A stretch of 64,000 nucleotides of DNA from Micromonospora pattaloongensis. GTDB taxonomy: Bacteria; Actinomycetota; Actinomycetes; Mycobacteriales; Micromonosporaceae. Every line of letters begins with the position of its first letter. Position 1 is the stretch's first letter. The stretch spans positions 372,001 to 436,000 of the forward strand of contig NZ_FNPH01000005.1 in NCBI RefSeq assembly GCF_900107255.1, in the 5' to 3' direction. The notes beneath the pieces were generated by a model, which saw nothing but the letters and a program-made list of their open reading frames with translations, ran no database searches and was not told the DNA's origin. This document shows positions 16,056 to 23,836 of the stretch, piece by piece. The position numbers and the translations under genes are program-made.

Positions 16056-17660
16056 ATGATCACTGCCACCGGCCTGGAACTGCGCGCCGGCGCCCGGATC
16101 CTGCTGTCCGACACGACGCTGCGCGTCCAGCCGGGAGACCGCATCGGTCTGGTCGGCCGTAACGGCGCGGGCAAGACCACGACGCTGAAGGTGCTCGCCG
16201 GCGAGGGCATTCCCTACGCCGGGCAGATCGAGCGGCGCAGCGCGATCGGCTACCTGCCGCAGGACCCGCGCACCGGCGACCTGGAGGTCACCGGCCGGGA
16301 CCGGGTGCTGTCGGCGCGCGGCCTCGACGTGCTGATGGCCGAGATGAAGACGCTCGAGGAGCGGCTCGCCGACGGCGCCGACGACAAGCTGGTCCGTCGC
16401 TACGGCGCGCTCGAGGACCAGTTCGCCTCGCTCGGCGGGTACGCCGCCGAGGCCGAAGCGGCCCGGATCTGCGCGAATCTCGGCCTGCCGGACCGCGCGC
16501 TCGCCCAACCCATCCGTACCCTCTCCGGCGGCCAGCGCCGCCGCATCGAGCTGGCCCGCATCCTGTTCCGGGACGCCGGCGAGAACGGCGGCGGCATCCT
16601 GCTGCTCGACGAGCCGACGAACCACCTCGACGCCGACTCGATCACCTGGCTGCGCGGGTTCCTCTCCGGTCACAAGGGCGGCCTGATCGTGATCAGCCAC
16701 GACGTCTCGCTGCTCGAGGCCGTCGTCAACAAGGTCTGGTTCCTCGACGCCAACCGGTCGGTGGTCGACGTCTACAACCTGGGCTGGAAGGCGTACCTGG
16801 AGGCCCGCGAGACGGACGAGCGGCGCCGCCGCCGCGAACGCGCCAACGCCGAGAAGAAGGCCGGCGCGCTGATGGCGCAGGCCGACAAGATGCGCGCCAA
16901 GGCGACCAAGACCGTCGCCGCGCAGAACATGGCGCGCCGCGCCGAGAAGCTGATGGCGGGGCTCGAGGAGGTGCGGGTCGCCGACCGGGTCGCCAAGGTG
17001 CGCTTCCCCGATCCCGCGCCGTGCGGCAAGACCCCGTTGACCGCGGCCGGCCTGTCGAAGTCGTACGGCTCGCTGGAAATCTTCACCGACGTCAACGTCG
17101 CGGTCGACCGCGGCTCGCGGGTAGCCATCCTCGGCCTCAACGGCGCCGGCAAGACCACTCTGCTGCGGATGCTCGGCGGGCTGCTGGAGCCGGACACCGG
17201 CGAGGTGCGGCCCGGGCACGGACTGCGGCTGGGCTACTACGCGCAGGAGCACGAGACGCTCGACGTCGACCGTACGGTGCTGGAGCACATGCGCAGCGCG
17301 GCGTTCGAGCAGTCCGACACGGACCTGCGCAAGATCCTCGGCGCGTTCCTCTTCTCCGGCGAGGACGTCGACAAGCCGGCGGGGGTGCTGTCGGGCGGCG
17401 AGAAGACGCGGCTGGCGCTGGCCACCCTGGTCTGCTCCGGCGCCAACGTGTTGCTGCTCGACGAGCCGACGAACAACCTGGATCCGGTCAGTCGCGAGCA
17501 GGTGCTCGACGCCATCGCGCGGTATCCCGGCGCGATCGTGCTGGTCACCCACGACCCCGGCGCGGTTCAGGCGCTCAAGCCGGACCGGGCGATCCTGCTG
17601 CCCGACGGCGACGAGGACGCCTGGAGCGATGACCTGCTGGAGTTGGTGGAGCTCGCCTGA
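16056..17660 (+). CDS. ABC-F family ATPase (ribosome-associated, antibiotic-protection type)
   Basis: A 534-aa tandem ABC ATPase without membrane segments, so it is a translation factor rather than a transporter. Walker A motifs are GRNGAGKTT (about residue 35) and GLNGAGKTT (about residue 355); signatures are LSGGQRRRIELARIL and LSGGEKTRLALATL; both Walker B motifs read LLLDEPTNHL/LLLDEPTNNL. The linker at residues about 240-300 is long, basic and coiled-coil-like (RRRRERANAEKKAGALM), which contacts the ribosome in this family. Closest remembered relative is M. tuberculosis Rv1473. ATG 16056 follows CGAGG. The upstream attenuator suggests drug-inducible expression. Confidence 0.93.
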   Translation: MITATGLELRAGARILLSDTTLRVQPGDRIGLVGRNGAGKTTTLKVLAGEGIPYAGQIERRSAIGYLPQDPRTGDLEVTGRDRVLSARGLDVLMAEMKTLEERLADGADDKLVRRYGALEDQFASLGGYAAEAEAARICANLGLPDRALAQPIRTLSGGQRRRIELARILFRDAGENGGGILLLDEPTNHLDADSITWLRGFLSGHKGGLIVISHDVSLLEAVVNKVWFLDANRSVVDVYNLGWKAYLEARETDERRRRRERANAEKKAGALMAQADKMRAKATKTVAAQNMARRAEKLMAGLEEVRVADRVAKVRFPDPAPCGKTPLTAAGLSKSYGSLEIFTDVNVAVDRGSRVAILGLNGAGKTTLLRMLGGLLEPDTGEVRPGHGLRLGYYAQEHETLDVDRTVLEHMRSAAFEQSDTDLRKILGAFLFSGEDVDKPAGVLSGGEKTRLALATLVCSGANVLLLDEPTNNLDPVSREQVLDAIARYPGAIVLVTHDPGAVQALKPDRAILLPDGDEDAWSDDLLELVELA

Positions 17661-17975
17661 GCGACGCCGCCGGGGCCGGCGCGGTGCCTCCGGAAACGGC
17701 ACGCGGCCCGCGCGGAGCCGTGTGCCGCGCCGTGCCCCGAAATAGGTGAACGTCATTCCGAAAAATGTCAGGCCGAACCAAAGCGCAGGTCGCGCCGGGC
17801 GTTTCGGCGACATGTCTCAGACCCTTCACATACCACGCCGCAACACGCTATCGGGTTAGCGACAGTGCTGTGCGTGTCGGTTGGCGAACATTCGATATCT
17901 AGCGCATGATCGTCCGAGGCGGTCTAATAGGTGGGACCGTACCGAACCGCACAGTCTGGGACGTGAGGAATCAAG
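17661..17975 (+). other. 315-bp intergenic leader before the small HTH gene
   Basis: The first 70 bp are GC-rich with imperfect inverted repeats (around 17670-17740) that may end the ABC-F transcript. The remainder is less GC-rich and contains candidate -10 sequences TATCTA (17896) and TCTAAT (17923-17928) and a ribosome site GAGGAA just before ATG 17976. No open reading frame of convincing character was found. Confidence 0.5.
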
Positions 17976-18203
17976 ATGGCAGCCACTGGCACAGCCACCA
18001 GCACTGAGAAGGGTCGCCGAATCGTCGGTGCCGAGCGGCAGACGCTCGCGAAGGACCTGGTCAAGCGGTACACCTCGGGAGAGAGCATCCGTGCTCTGGC
18101 GGCCTCCACGGGCCGTTCATACGGGTTCGTCCACCGTGTGCTCACCGAATCCGGCGTGCAACTGCGCCAGCGCGGCGGCGCGCGTCGCCGTAAGAAGGCG
18201 TGA
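17976..18203 (+). CDS. Small helix-turn-helix DNA-binding protein
   Basis: A 75-aa basic protein conserved across actinobacteria. The helix-turn-helix ESIRALAASTGRSYGFVHRVL occupies about residues 37-57 and the C-terminus is strongly basic (RRRKKA), suggesting non-specific DNA contacts as well. By position it corresponds to the small regulator that follows the ABC-F gene in mycobacteria (Rv1473A, from memory). Regulatory targets are unknown; the long untranslated leader suggests its own expression is controlled. Confidence 0.85.
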   Translation: MAATGTATSTEKGRRIVGAERQTLAKDLVKRYTSGESIRALAASTGRSYGFVHRVLTESGVQLRQRGGARRRKKA

Positions 18204-18249
18204 CCAGCACATCAGCCCGTTCCGCCTCCGCCGTCGGCGCGTGCCCCAG

Positions 18250-19050
18250 ATGACGTCGAACGGCGGAGTGCGGCTGGATTGCGACGGGCCGGTCGCAACG
18301 GTGACGTTGGACCGGCCCGACGTGCTCAATGCGCAGACCCCGGCCATGTGGCGGGCGCTGCTCGCGTTTTCGCGCGAACTTCCCGGTGACGTACGCGTGG
18401 TGGTGGTCCGCGGGCAGGGGCGGGCGTTCTCCGCCGGGCTCGACCTTTCGGTCGCCGGCGGCGTCGCCGGCGGCGCCGCGCCGGCGCCGTCGCAACACGC
18501 CGACGGGTCATCCTTCGTCGATCTCGTTCGCCTGCCCCCGGAGGAGTGCGCGGACCGGATCGCGGAGTTCCAGGCGGCGTTCACCTGGCTGCACCGGCCG
18601 GACATCATCTCCATCGCGGCCGTGCAGGGACACGCGATCGGCGCCGGCTTCCAGTTGGCGCTCGCCTGCGACCTGCGGGTTCTCGCCGACGACGCGCGGC
18701 TGTCGATGGCCGAGGTGATGCTCGGGCTCGTCCCGGATCTGGCCGGCACGAAGCGCTTGGTGGAGCTGGTGGGCTACACCAGGGCGCTGGAGATCTGTGC
18801 GACCGGGCGGCGCCTGGATGCCGCGGAGGCCGAACGGATCGGGTTGGCCAACGTCGTGGTGCCCCGCGCGGAGCTCGATTCCGCGGTGCGGGACCTGACC
18901 GCCGCGCTGCTGGCCGGCAACCGGGATGCGGTGATCGAGATCAAGGCGCTGCTCGCCGGGGCGTCCGGTCGGTCGCACGCCGATCAGCAGCGGGCCGAGC
19001 GGGAGGCGCAGACGCGCCGGCTGCGGGACCTGGCCGGGCACGGCGAGTAG
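18250..19050 (+). CDS. Enoyl-CoA hydratase/isomerase family protein
   Basis: A 266-aa crotonase-fold protein. The oxyanion-hole segments are visible in RAFSAGLDLS (about residue 62) and GHAIGAGFQLALACDLRVL (about residue 133), and the acidic residue region in EVMLGLVPDLAGTKRL. Members hydrate or isomerise enoyl-CoA esters in fatty acid or aromatic degradation; exact substrate not predictable. ATG 18250 is used; GTG 18241 is in frame and cannot be excluded since neither has a clear ribosome site. In mycobacteria the equivalent gene (echA12) neighbours the ABC-F gene. Confidence 0.88.
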   Translation: MTSNGGVRLDCDGPVATVTLDRPDVLNAQTPAMWRALLAFSRELPGDVRVVVVRGQGRAFSAGLDLSVAGGVAGGAAPAPSQHADGSSFVDLVRLPPEECADRIAEFQAAFTWLHRPDIISIAAVQGHAIGAGFQLALACDLRVLADDARLSMAEVMLGLVPDLAGTKRLVELVGYTRALEICATGRRLDAAEAERIGLANVVVPRAELDSAVRDLTAALLAGNRDAVIEIKALLAGASGRSHADQQRAEREAQTRRLRDLAGHGE

Positions 19051-19085
19051 CCGCGGGCTGTAAGGACCGTGTCGGGAAGAAGGCG

Positions 19086-19151
19086 GTTACTTCCGTGGTT
19101 GTCGTAGTCGTCGGCGAGACTGAAGCCGACTGACGACGACACGGAGGTAAC
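19086..19151 (+). promoter_or_regulatory. Long hairpin sequestering the ABC exporter ribosome binding site
   Basis: GTTACTTCCGTG (19086-19097) pairs with CACGGAGGTAAC (19140-19151), 12 bp with a single T-G wobble; a further imperfect stem closes GTCGGC/GCCGAC around the loop GAGACTGAA. The right arm contains the whole GGAGG Shine-Dalgarno sequence of the GTG start at 19154. As drawn, the ribosome site is hidden, which suggests translational control, or termination of the enoyl-CoA hydratase transcript. Confidence 0.75.
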
Positions 19152-19153
19152 GG

Positions 19154-21151
19154 GTGTCTCCCAACCCGATGGCCGGGCCCGGTGGCATGGGCGGCGGTGG
19201 CATGGGCGCCGGTGGCATGGGCGGCTGGAGCATGCTGCGGTCGATGCGGCACGGCGACGACGTACGAGGCCACCGCGTCAGCCGCGGCACGGCCCGGCGG
19301 ATCACCGCGTTCGCGCGGCCGTACCGGCGCGACATCGCCGTCTTTCTGGTCACTGTGGTGGTCGCGGCGGTCATCGGAGTCGCCACCCCGGTGCTCGCCG
19401 GTGACGTGATCAACGCGATCACGCGCGGCGGCCCGGAGGCCGGCACGATCGTGGTGCGGCTGGCGCTGTTCATAGCCGGGCTCGCGATCGCCGACGCGCT
19501 GCTGTCGTTGGCGCAGCGCTGGTACTCGGCGCGCATCGGCGAGGGCATCATCCTCAATCTGCGCACCCGGGTCTACGACCACGTTCAGCGCATGCCGCTG
19601 CAGTTCTTCACCCGCACCCAGACCGGGGCGCTGGTCAGTCGCCTCAACAACGACGTGCTGGGCGCGCAGCGCGCCTTCACCTCCACGCTCTCCGGCGTGG
19701 TCAGCAACGTGATCCAGCTGGTGCTGACCGCGGCGGTGATGTTCACGCTCTCCTGGCAGATCACCGCGCTCTCGCTGATCCTTCTGCCGATCTTCATCGT
19801 GCCGGCCCGCCGGGTCGGCCGCCGGCTGGCCGAGATCACCCGCGAGGCGTACAACCTCGACGCCCGGATGAACGCCACCATGACCGAGCGGTTCGGGGTC
19901 GCCGGCGCGCTGCTGATCAAGCTCTTCGCACAGCCCGAGGTCGAGGCGCGTCGCTTCGCGGAGCGGGCCGAGCGGGTCCGGGACATCGGCATCCAGTCGG
20001 CGATGTACTCACGGGTGTTCTTCGTGGCGATGCTGCTGGTCGCCTCGCTCGCCCAGGCCCTCACGTACGGCCTCGGCGGCTGGCTCGCCGTCACCGGCGC
20101 GGTCAGCGCCGGCACCGTCGTGACCCTCGCGCTGCTGCTCACCCGGCTGTACGGCCCGCTCACCGCGCTCTCCAACGTCCGGGTCGACGTGATGAGCGCT
20201 CTGGTCTCCTTCGACCGGGTCTTCGAGGTCCTCGACCTCAACCCGTCGATCGCCGAGAAGCCGGATGCGGTCGCGATCCCGGCCGGCTCCGGTCGACTCG
20301 AGTTCCGGGACGTGCACTTCCGCTATCCCAGCGCCGCCGAGGTCTCGCTCGCCTCGCTGGAGGACGTCGCGGCGCTCGACCGCACCGTGGCCGAGCCGGT
20401 GCTGCGCGGGGTCTCGTTCACCGTCGAGCCCGGGCAGATGGTGGCGCTGGTCGGTCCCTCCGGGGCCGGCAAGTCCACCACCGCGATGCTGGCATCGCGG
20501 GTCTACGACGCGACCTCCGGCGAGGTCCGGGTCGGCGGGGTGGACGTCCGGGACGCCACGATGGCCTCCCTGCGCGACACCATCGGCGTGGTCACGCAGG
20601 ACTCGCACCTGCTGCACGAGACGATCGCGGAGAACCTCCGGTACGCCAAGCCGGACGCGACCGACGAGGAGCTGTGGGCGGCGCTGCGCGGCGCGCAGGT
20701 CGCCGACCTGGTGCGCTCGCTGCCGGACGGCCTGGACACGATGGTGGGGGAGCGGGGGTACCGGTTCTCCGGCGGGGAGAAGCAGCGGATCGCGATCGCG
20801 CGGTTGCTGCTCAAGGCCCCGTCGATCGTGATCCTCGACGAGGCCACCGCGCACCTCGACTCGGAGTCGGAGGCGGCGGTGCAGCGCGCGCTGTCGGTCG
20901 CGTTGACCGGGCGGACCGCCCTGGTGATCGCGCACCGGCTCTCCACCGTCCGTGACGCCGATCAGATCCTGGTCGTCGACGGCGGTCGGATCGTGGAGCG
21001 CGGGCGGCACGAGGAGCTGGTCGCGGCCGGCGGGCTCTACGCCGAGCTCTACCGGACCCAGTTCGCGGTCGCCGATTCGCCGGCGCCGTACGTCGACGAG
21101 GTGGGGCCGGAGCCGGTCGTCACGATTCCGCCGCACGGCTACGACGACTGA
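19154..21151 (+). CDS. ABC exporter, fused membrane and ATPase domains
   Basis: A 665-aa type IV ABC half-transporter. Residues 1-30 are an unusual Gly/Met repeat region (GGMGGGGMGAGGMGG), then six predicted membrane helices up to about residue 330, including RMPLQFFTRTQTGALVSRL, then the ATPase with Walker A GPSGAGKST (about 434), signature FSGGEKQRIAIARLLL, and Walker B IVILDEATAHLDSESE. It presumably works as a homodimer exporting lipid, peptide or drug; substrate unknown. GTG 19154 follows GGAGG within a hairpin. Its last 32 bp overlap the end of mug on the other strand. Confidence 0.93.
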   Translation: MSPNPMAGPGGMGGGGMGAGGMGGWSMLRSMRHGDDVRGHRVSRGTARRITAFARPYRRDIAVFLVTVVVAAVIGVATPVLAGDVINAITRGGPEAGTIVVRLALFIAGLAIADALLSLAQRWYSARIGEGIILNLRTRVYDHVQRMPLQFFTRTQTGALVSRLNNDVLGAQRAFTSTLSGVVSNVIQLVLTAAVMFTLSWQITALSLILLPIFIVPARRVGRRLAEITREAYNLDARMNATMTERFGVAGALLIKLFAQPEVEARRFAERAERVRDIGIQSAMYSRVFFVAMLLVASLAQALTYGLGGWLAVTGAVSAGTVVTLALLLTRLYGPLTALSNVRVDVMSALVSFDRVFEVLDLNPSIAEKPDAVAIPAGSGRLEFRDVHFRYPSAAEVSLASLEDVAALDRTVAEPVLRGVSFTVEPGQMVALVGPSGAGKSTTAMLASRVYDATSGEVRVGGVDVRDATMASLRDTIGVVTQDSHLLHETIAENLRYAKPDATDEELWAALRGAQVADLVRSLPDGLDTMVGERGYRFSGGEKQRIAIARLLLKAPSIVILDEATAHLDSESEAAVQRALSVALTGRTALVIAHRLSTVRDADQILVVDGGRIVERGRHEELVAAGGLYAELYRTQFAVADSPAPYVDEVGPEPVVTIPPHGYDD

Positions 21152-21704
21152 GCGGCGACGGCACCAGCGTCGCGGCCCGCAGCTCAGCGAAGGCCGCGGC
21201 GAGCGTCGTCACCGTGTAGTGCGCGTTGAGGCCGCTCGGGTTGGGCAGCACCCACAGTCCCGCGCCCGCCACGGTCTCCGGCTGCCGCCCGAGCGCGGCC
21301 TTCGGCCGGCCGAACCCGATCCGGTACGCCGTCACCCCGACCACGGCCACCCAGCGGGGCCGGTGCTGCCGCGCCTTCTCGGTGAGACGTTCCGCGCCCG
21401 CGGCCAGCTCGTCGGGGTGCAGCTCATCGGCGCGGGCGGTGGCCCGGGCGACCAGGTTCGTGATGCCCAGCCCCGCGGTGAGCAACTCGTGCTGCTCGGC
21501 CGGCGCCAACTGCCGCGACGTGAATCCGCCGCGGTGCAGCGCCGGCCAGAAGCGGTTGCCCGGGCGGGCGAAGTGGTGCCCGGTGGCCGCCGAGTAAAGG
21601 CTCGGGTTGATCCCGCAGAACAGCACGGTCAAATCCGGACGAAGAACGTCCGCAATCGTCCGCCCCGCCGCCGCGATGAGATCCTCCCGCGTCGGCCTCA
21701 CCAC
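21120..21704 (-). CDS. mug: G/U mismatch-specific DNA glycosylase (Mug)
   Basis: A 194-aa uracil-DNA glycosylase superfamily enzyme that excises uracil or thymine opposite guanine, a sensible repair function in a very GC-rich genome. The catalytic loop LFCGINPSLYSA (about residue 30) and the intercalation loop LPNPSGLNAHY (about residue 155) are those of the Mug/TDG family. ATG 21704 starts the conserved region. The gene end overlaps the ABC exporter end by 32 bp, tail to tail. It is the last minus-strand gene of a run that begins with the TIGR04222 membrane protein. Confidence 0.93.
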   Translation of the reverse strand: MVRPTREDLIAAAGRTIADVLRPDLTVLFCGINPSLYSAATGHHFARPGNRFWPALHRGGFTSRQLAPAEQHELLTAGLGITNLVARATARADELHPDELAAGAERLTEKARQHRPRWVAVVGVTAYRIGFGRPKAALGRQPETVAGAGLWVLPNPSGLNAHYTVTTLAAAFAELRAATLVPSPLSRRSRAAES

Positions 21705-21766
21705 ACGGCGCCCGCCGTGATCGCGACGATCCCGGGCTTATCGCTGCACAACGCGGATCAGGGTGG

Positions 21767-22528
21767 TCAGAGCGGGCGGAGGGCGCCGCCGTCGACCGGG
21801 AGCGAAATGCCGGTCAGGTAGCTGGCGGCGGGGGAGAGGGCGAACGCGGCCACCCGGCCGAACTCGGCGGGGTCACCGATCCGGCGCAGCGGGATGCCCG
21901 CCTCCGCCTGGGCCCGCGCCGCCTCCGGGTCGGGGGCCGCGCCGAAGAGCTCCCGGTTGCGATCCGTCAGGATCCGCCCCGGCAGCAGGCTGATCACCCG
22001 TACGCCGCGCGGGCCGTACTCGTCGGCCATGTCCTTGGCCATGCCGGCCAGCCCCGGCCGCAGCCCGTTGGAGATGCCGAGCCCGGCGATCGGGCTGCGC
22101 ACCGACGTGGAGAGCACCAGCCCGATCGCGCCTCCGTCGGACAACGCCGCCGCCACCGTGCGGGCGGCCCGCGCCATCCCGAGGAAGATCGTCTCGAACG
22201 CGTTCCGCCACTGCTCGTCGGTCGCCTGCGCCGCCGTGCCGGGCGGTGGCCCGCCCACCGAGATCAGCGCGCCGTCGAGCCGCCCGAAACGCTCCCGCGC
22301 CAGGTCGACGAGGCGCTGCGCCAGCTCCGGTTCCGCCAGGTCGCCCGTGACGCCCACCGCGCGGTCGGGGCCGCCGAGCGTCGCGACGGCATCGGTCACC
22401 TTCGTTTCGTCCCGCGACGAGATGACGACCCGCGCCCCGTCGGCCACCAGCGCCTGGGCGGTGGCGAACCCGAGGCCCCGGGAGGCGCCGGTCAGCACGT
22501 ACACGCGGTCTGTGAGCCCGAGATCCAT
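21767..22528 (-). CDS. Atypical short-chain dehydrogenase/reductase lacking the YxxxK motif
   Basis: A 253-aa Rossmann-fold SDR with the cofactor motif TGASRGLG (about residues 18-25), NADP-type environment (SSRDE) and a normal C-terminal PVDGGALRP end. The catalytic Tyr and Lys are absent: where YxxxK is expected the sequence reads SNGLR after the Ser-containing VLSTSVRSP. Similar SNxxR members exist in bacteria, so this is a subfamily trait rather than a sequencing error. It follows the SCO6045-like gene by 34 bp on the same strand and may be transcribed with the MNIO cassette. Reaction unknown. Confidence 0.85.
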   Translation of the reverse strand: MDLGLTDRVYVLTGASRGLGFATAQALVADGARVVISSRDETKVTDAVATLGGPDRAVGVTGDLAEPELAQRLVDLARERFGRLDGALISVGGPPPGTAAQATDEQWRNAFETIFLGMARAARTVAAALSDGGAIGLVLSTSVRSPIAGLGISNGLRPGLAGMAKDMADEYGPRGVRVISLLPGRILTDRNRELFGAAPDPEAARAQAEAGIPLRRIGDPAEFGRVAAFALSPAASYLTGISLPVDGGALRPL

Positions 22529-22562
22529 GTGCCGATCCTGCCGTACCGCGCCGGTCGCCGCG

Positions 22563-23018
22563 CTACCCGCCCCCGCCCGGCCGCAGCACGCGCACCCGAC
22601 CCGCCACCTGGAGCACGACAGCGCCGGGCGTACGCCGCAGCGCCGGAAGCCGGCGGCGCCGGGGCGCGGACGTGCCGTCGTACCGCCAGCCGGCGTCGCG
22701 GACGGCCAACTCCTCGACCGCGGCGGCGGGCAGCTCGTCCCGGCCGACCAGCGTGCGCGCCAGATCCCAGCCGTCGCGCAGCCCGCCCTGCGTCGGCCGT
22801 CCCGCCGCCCACCGCGCGAATGTGGCGGGCCAGCGCGGCCCGAACGCCGCGGCGAGCAGCGGCCAGTGCCGTGCCACCTCCCCGGCGCGCTTGCGCAGCA
22901 GCGCGGCGCGGGCGGCGCCGACGAGCCGCTGGTCGAAACCGGCCGGGATCGGCGCCCCCGCCACCAGCGCGGCGACCAGTTCGGCCTGCCGCGCGGCGAG
23001 GTCGTGCCCGCCGGTCAC
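22563..23018 (-). CDS. SCO6045-like small partner protein of the MNIO cassette
   Basis: A 151-aa mostly helical, Arg/Ala-rich protein with no cysteine-rich or membrane region. Recognisable stretches are AARAALLRKRAGEVARHWPLLAAAFG and WDLARTLVGRDELP; the C-terminal 35 residues are basic and may form a beta strand pair. It resembles the SCO6045-like family encoded beside DUF692 genes in actinobacteria. GTG 23018 overlaps the MNIO stop (GTGA), implying coupled translation. By analogy with the small partners of other MNIO enzymes (TglI, MbnC), it may present the substrate to the enzyme; this is inference. Confidence 0.8.
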   Translation of the reverse strand: MTGGHDLAARQAELVAALVAGAPIPAGFDQRLVGAARAALLRKRAGEVARHWPLLAAAFGPRWPATFARWAAGRPTQGGLRDGWDLARTLVGRDELPAAAVEELAVRDAGWRYDGTSAPRRRRLPALRRTPGAVVLQVAGRVRVLRPGGGG

Positions 23019-23836
23019 GTCACCGTCGGGTAGTCGGCGGCGGCCGCGATCGCATCGAGTTCGGCGCGGAGCACGTCGGCCGGCGGGTAGTCGCCGTCGC
23101 GCTCCAGCAGCAGCGCCGGCGGTCGCTGCCGGGCGCACAGCTCGCGGATGAGCGCGAGCACCGCCTCCGGCACCGCGTGGGTGTGCGTGTCGTGGTAGAT
23201 CCCGTCGTGCTCGTCGCCGCCGGCGACGTGCACGTAGGCGATCCGGTCCAGCGGCAGCGCGTCGAGCAGCGCGAGCGGATCCGTGCCGCGATTGCGTGCG
23301 TTGGCGTAGACGTTCGCGATGTCGAGCAGGAGCAACGCGTCGGTGCGGTCGAGGATCTCGGTGAGGAACTGCGCCTCGGTCAGCTCGTCGTCCGGCCAGT
23401 CGAAGAGCGCCGCGATCGGCTCCAACGCGATCGGCACCGGCAGCTCGGCCCGGGTACGCGCGACGTTGGCCACCACCGCGTCGACGGCGGCCCGGGTGCG
23501 CGGCAGCGGCAGCAGGTGTCCGGCCTCCATCCCGCCGGCCCGGACGTACGCGATGTGCTCGCTGACCAGCGGCGCCCGGAGCAGCTCGGCGACCCGGGCC
23601 AGGTGCCCGACCCGCTGCGGCTCGACCGGTTCGGCGCCGCCGAGGGAGAGCCGCACCCCGTGGGGTACGACCGTGACGCCCCGCGCGATCAGCGCGGCCA
23701 GCCCGTCGGGAACGGGTCCCGTGCCGGGCACGCCCTCGGCGACGACCTCGACGAACCGCAGTCCGGGCAGCTCGGCGACGAAGCCGTCGATCTCCGGCCG
23801 CCACCCGATCCCCACGCCGTACGGCTGGGCGGTCAT
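23015..23836 (-). CDS. DUF692 multinuclear non-heme iron oxidative enzyme (MNIO)
   Basis: A 273-aa TIM-barrel protein of the family that includes MbnB, TglH and ChrH, which use two or three iron ions to oxidise cysteine-containing peptides. Candidate metal ligands are visible in order: VVPHGVRLSLG (His), LVSEHIAY (Glu, His), IALEPIAALF (Glu), LLDIANVYANARN (Asp, Asn), YVHVAGGDEHDG (His, Asp) and YHDTHTHAVP (His cluster), with LLLERDGDYPP near the end. ATG 23836 overlaps the TIGR04222 stop (ATGA). Together with a Cys-rich membrane protein and a small partner, it probably modifies the neighbour's cysteine tail. Confidence 0.92.
   Translation of the reverse strand: MTAQPYGVGIGWRPEIDGFVAELPGLRFVEVVAEGVPGTGPVPDGLAALIARGVTVVPHGVRLSLGGAEPVEPQRVGHLARVAELLRAPLVSEHIAYVRAGGMEAGHLLPLPRTRAAVDAVVANVARTRAELPVPIALEPIAALFDWPDDELTEAQFLTEILDRTDALLLLDIANVYANARNRGTDPLALLDALPLDRIAYVHVAGGDEHDGIYHDTHTHAVPEAVLALIRELCARQRPPALLLERDGDYPPADVLRAELDAIAAAADYPTVT

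Noticed and set aside
17881-18249. In-frame upstream extension of the enoyl-CoA hydratase gene
   Set aside because: It overlaps the small HTH gene in another frame and shows no protein-like sequence; the crotonase fold begins at 18250.
21716-21760. Possible further GATC inverted repeat between mug and the SDR gene
   Set aside because: Arms (CGTGATCGCG and CGCGGATCA) need a bulge and are short; too weak to list as a repeat.
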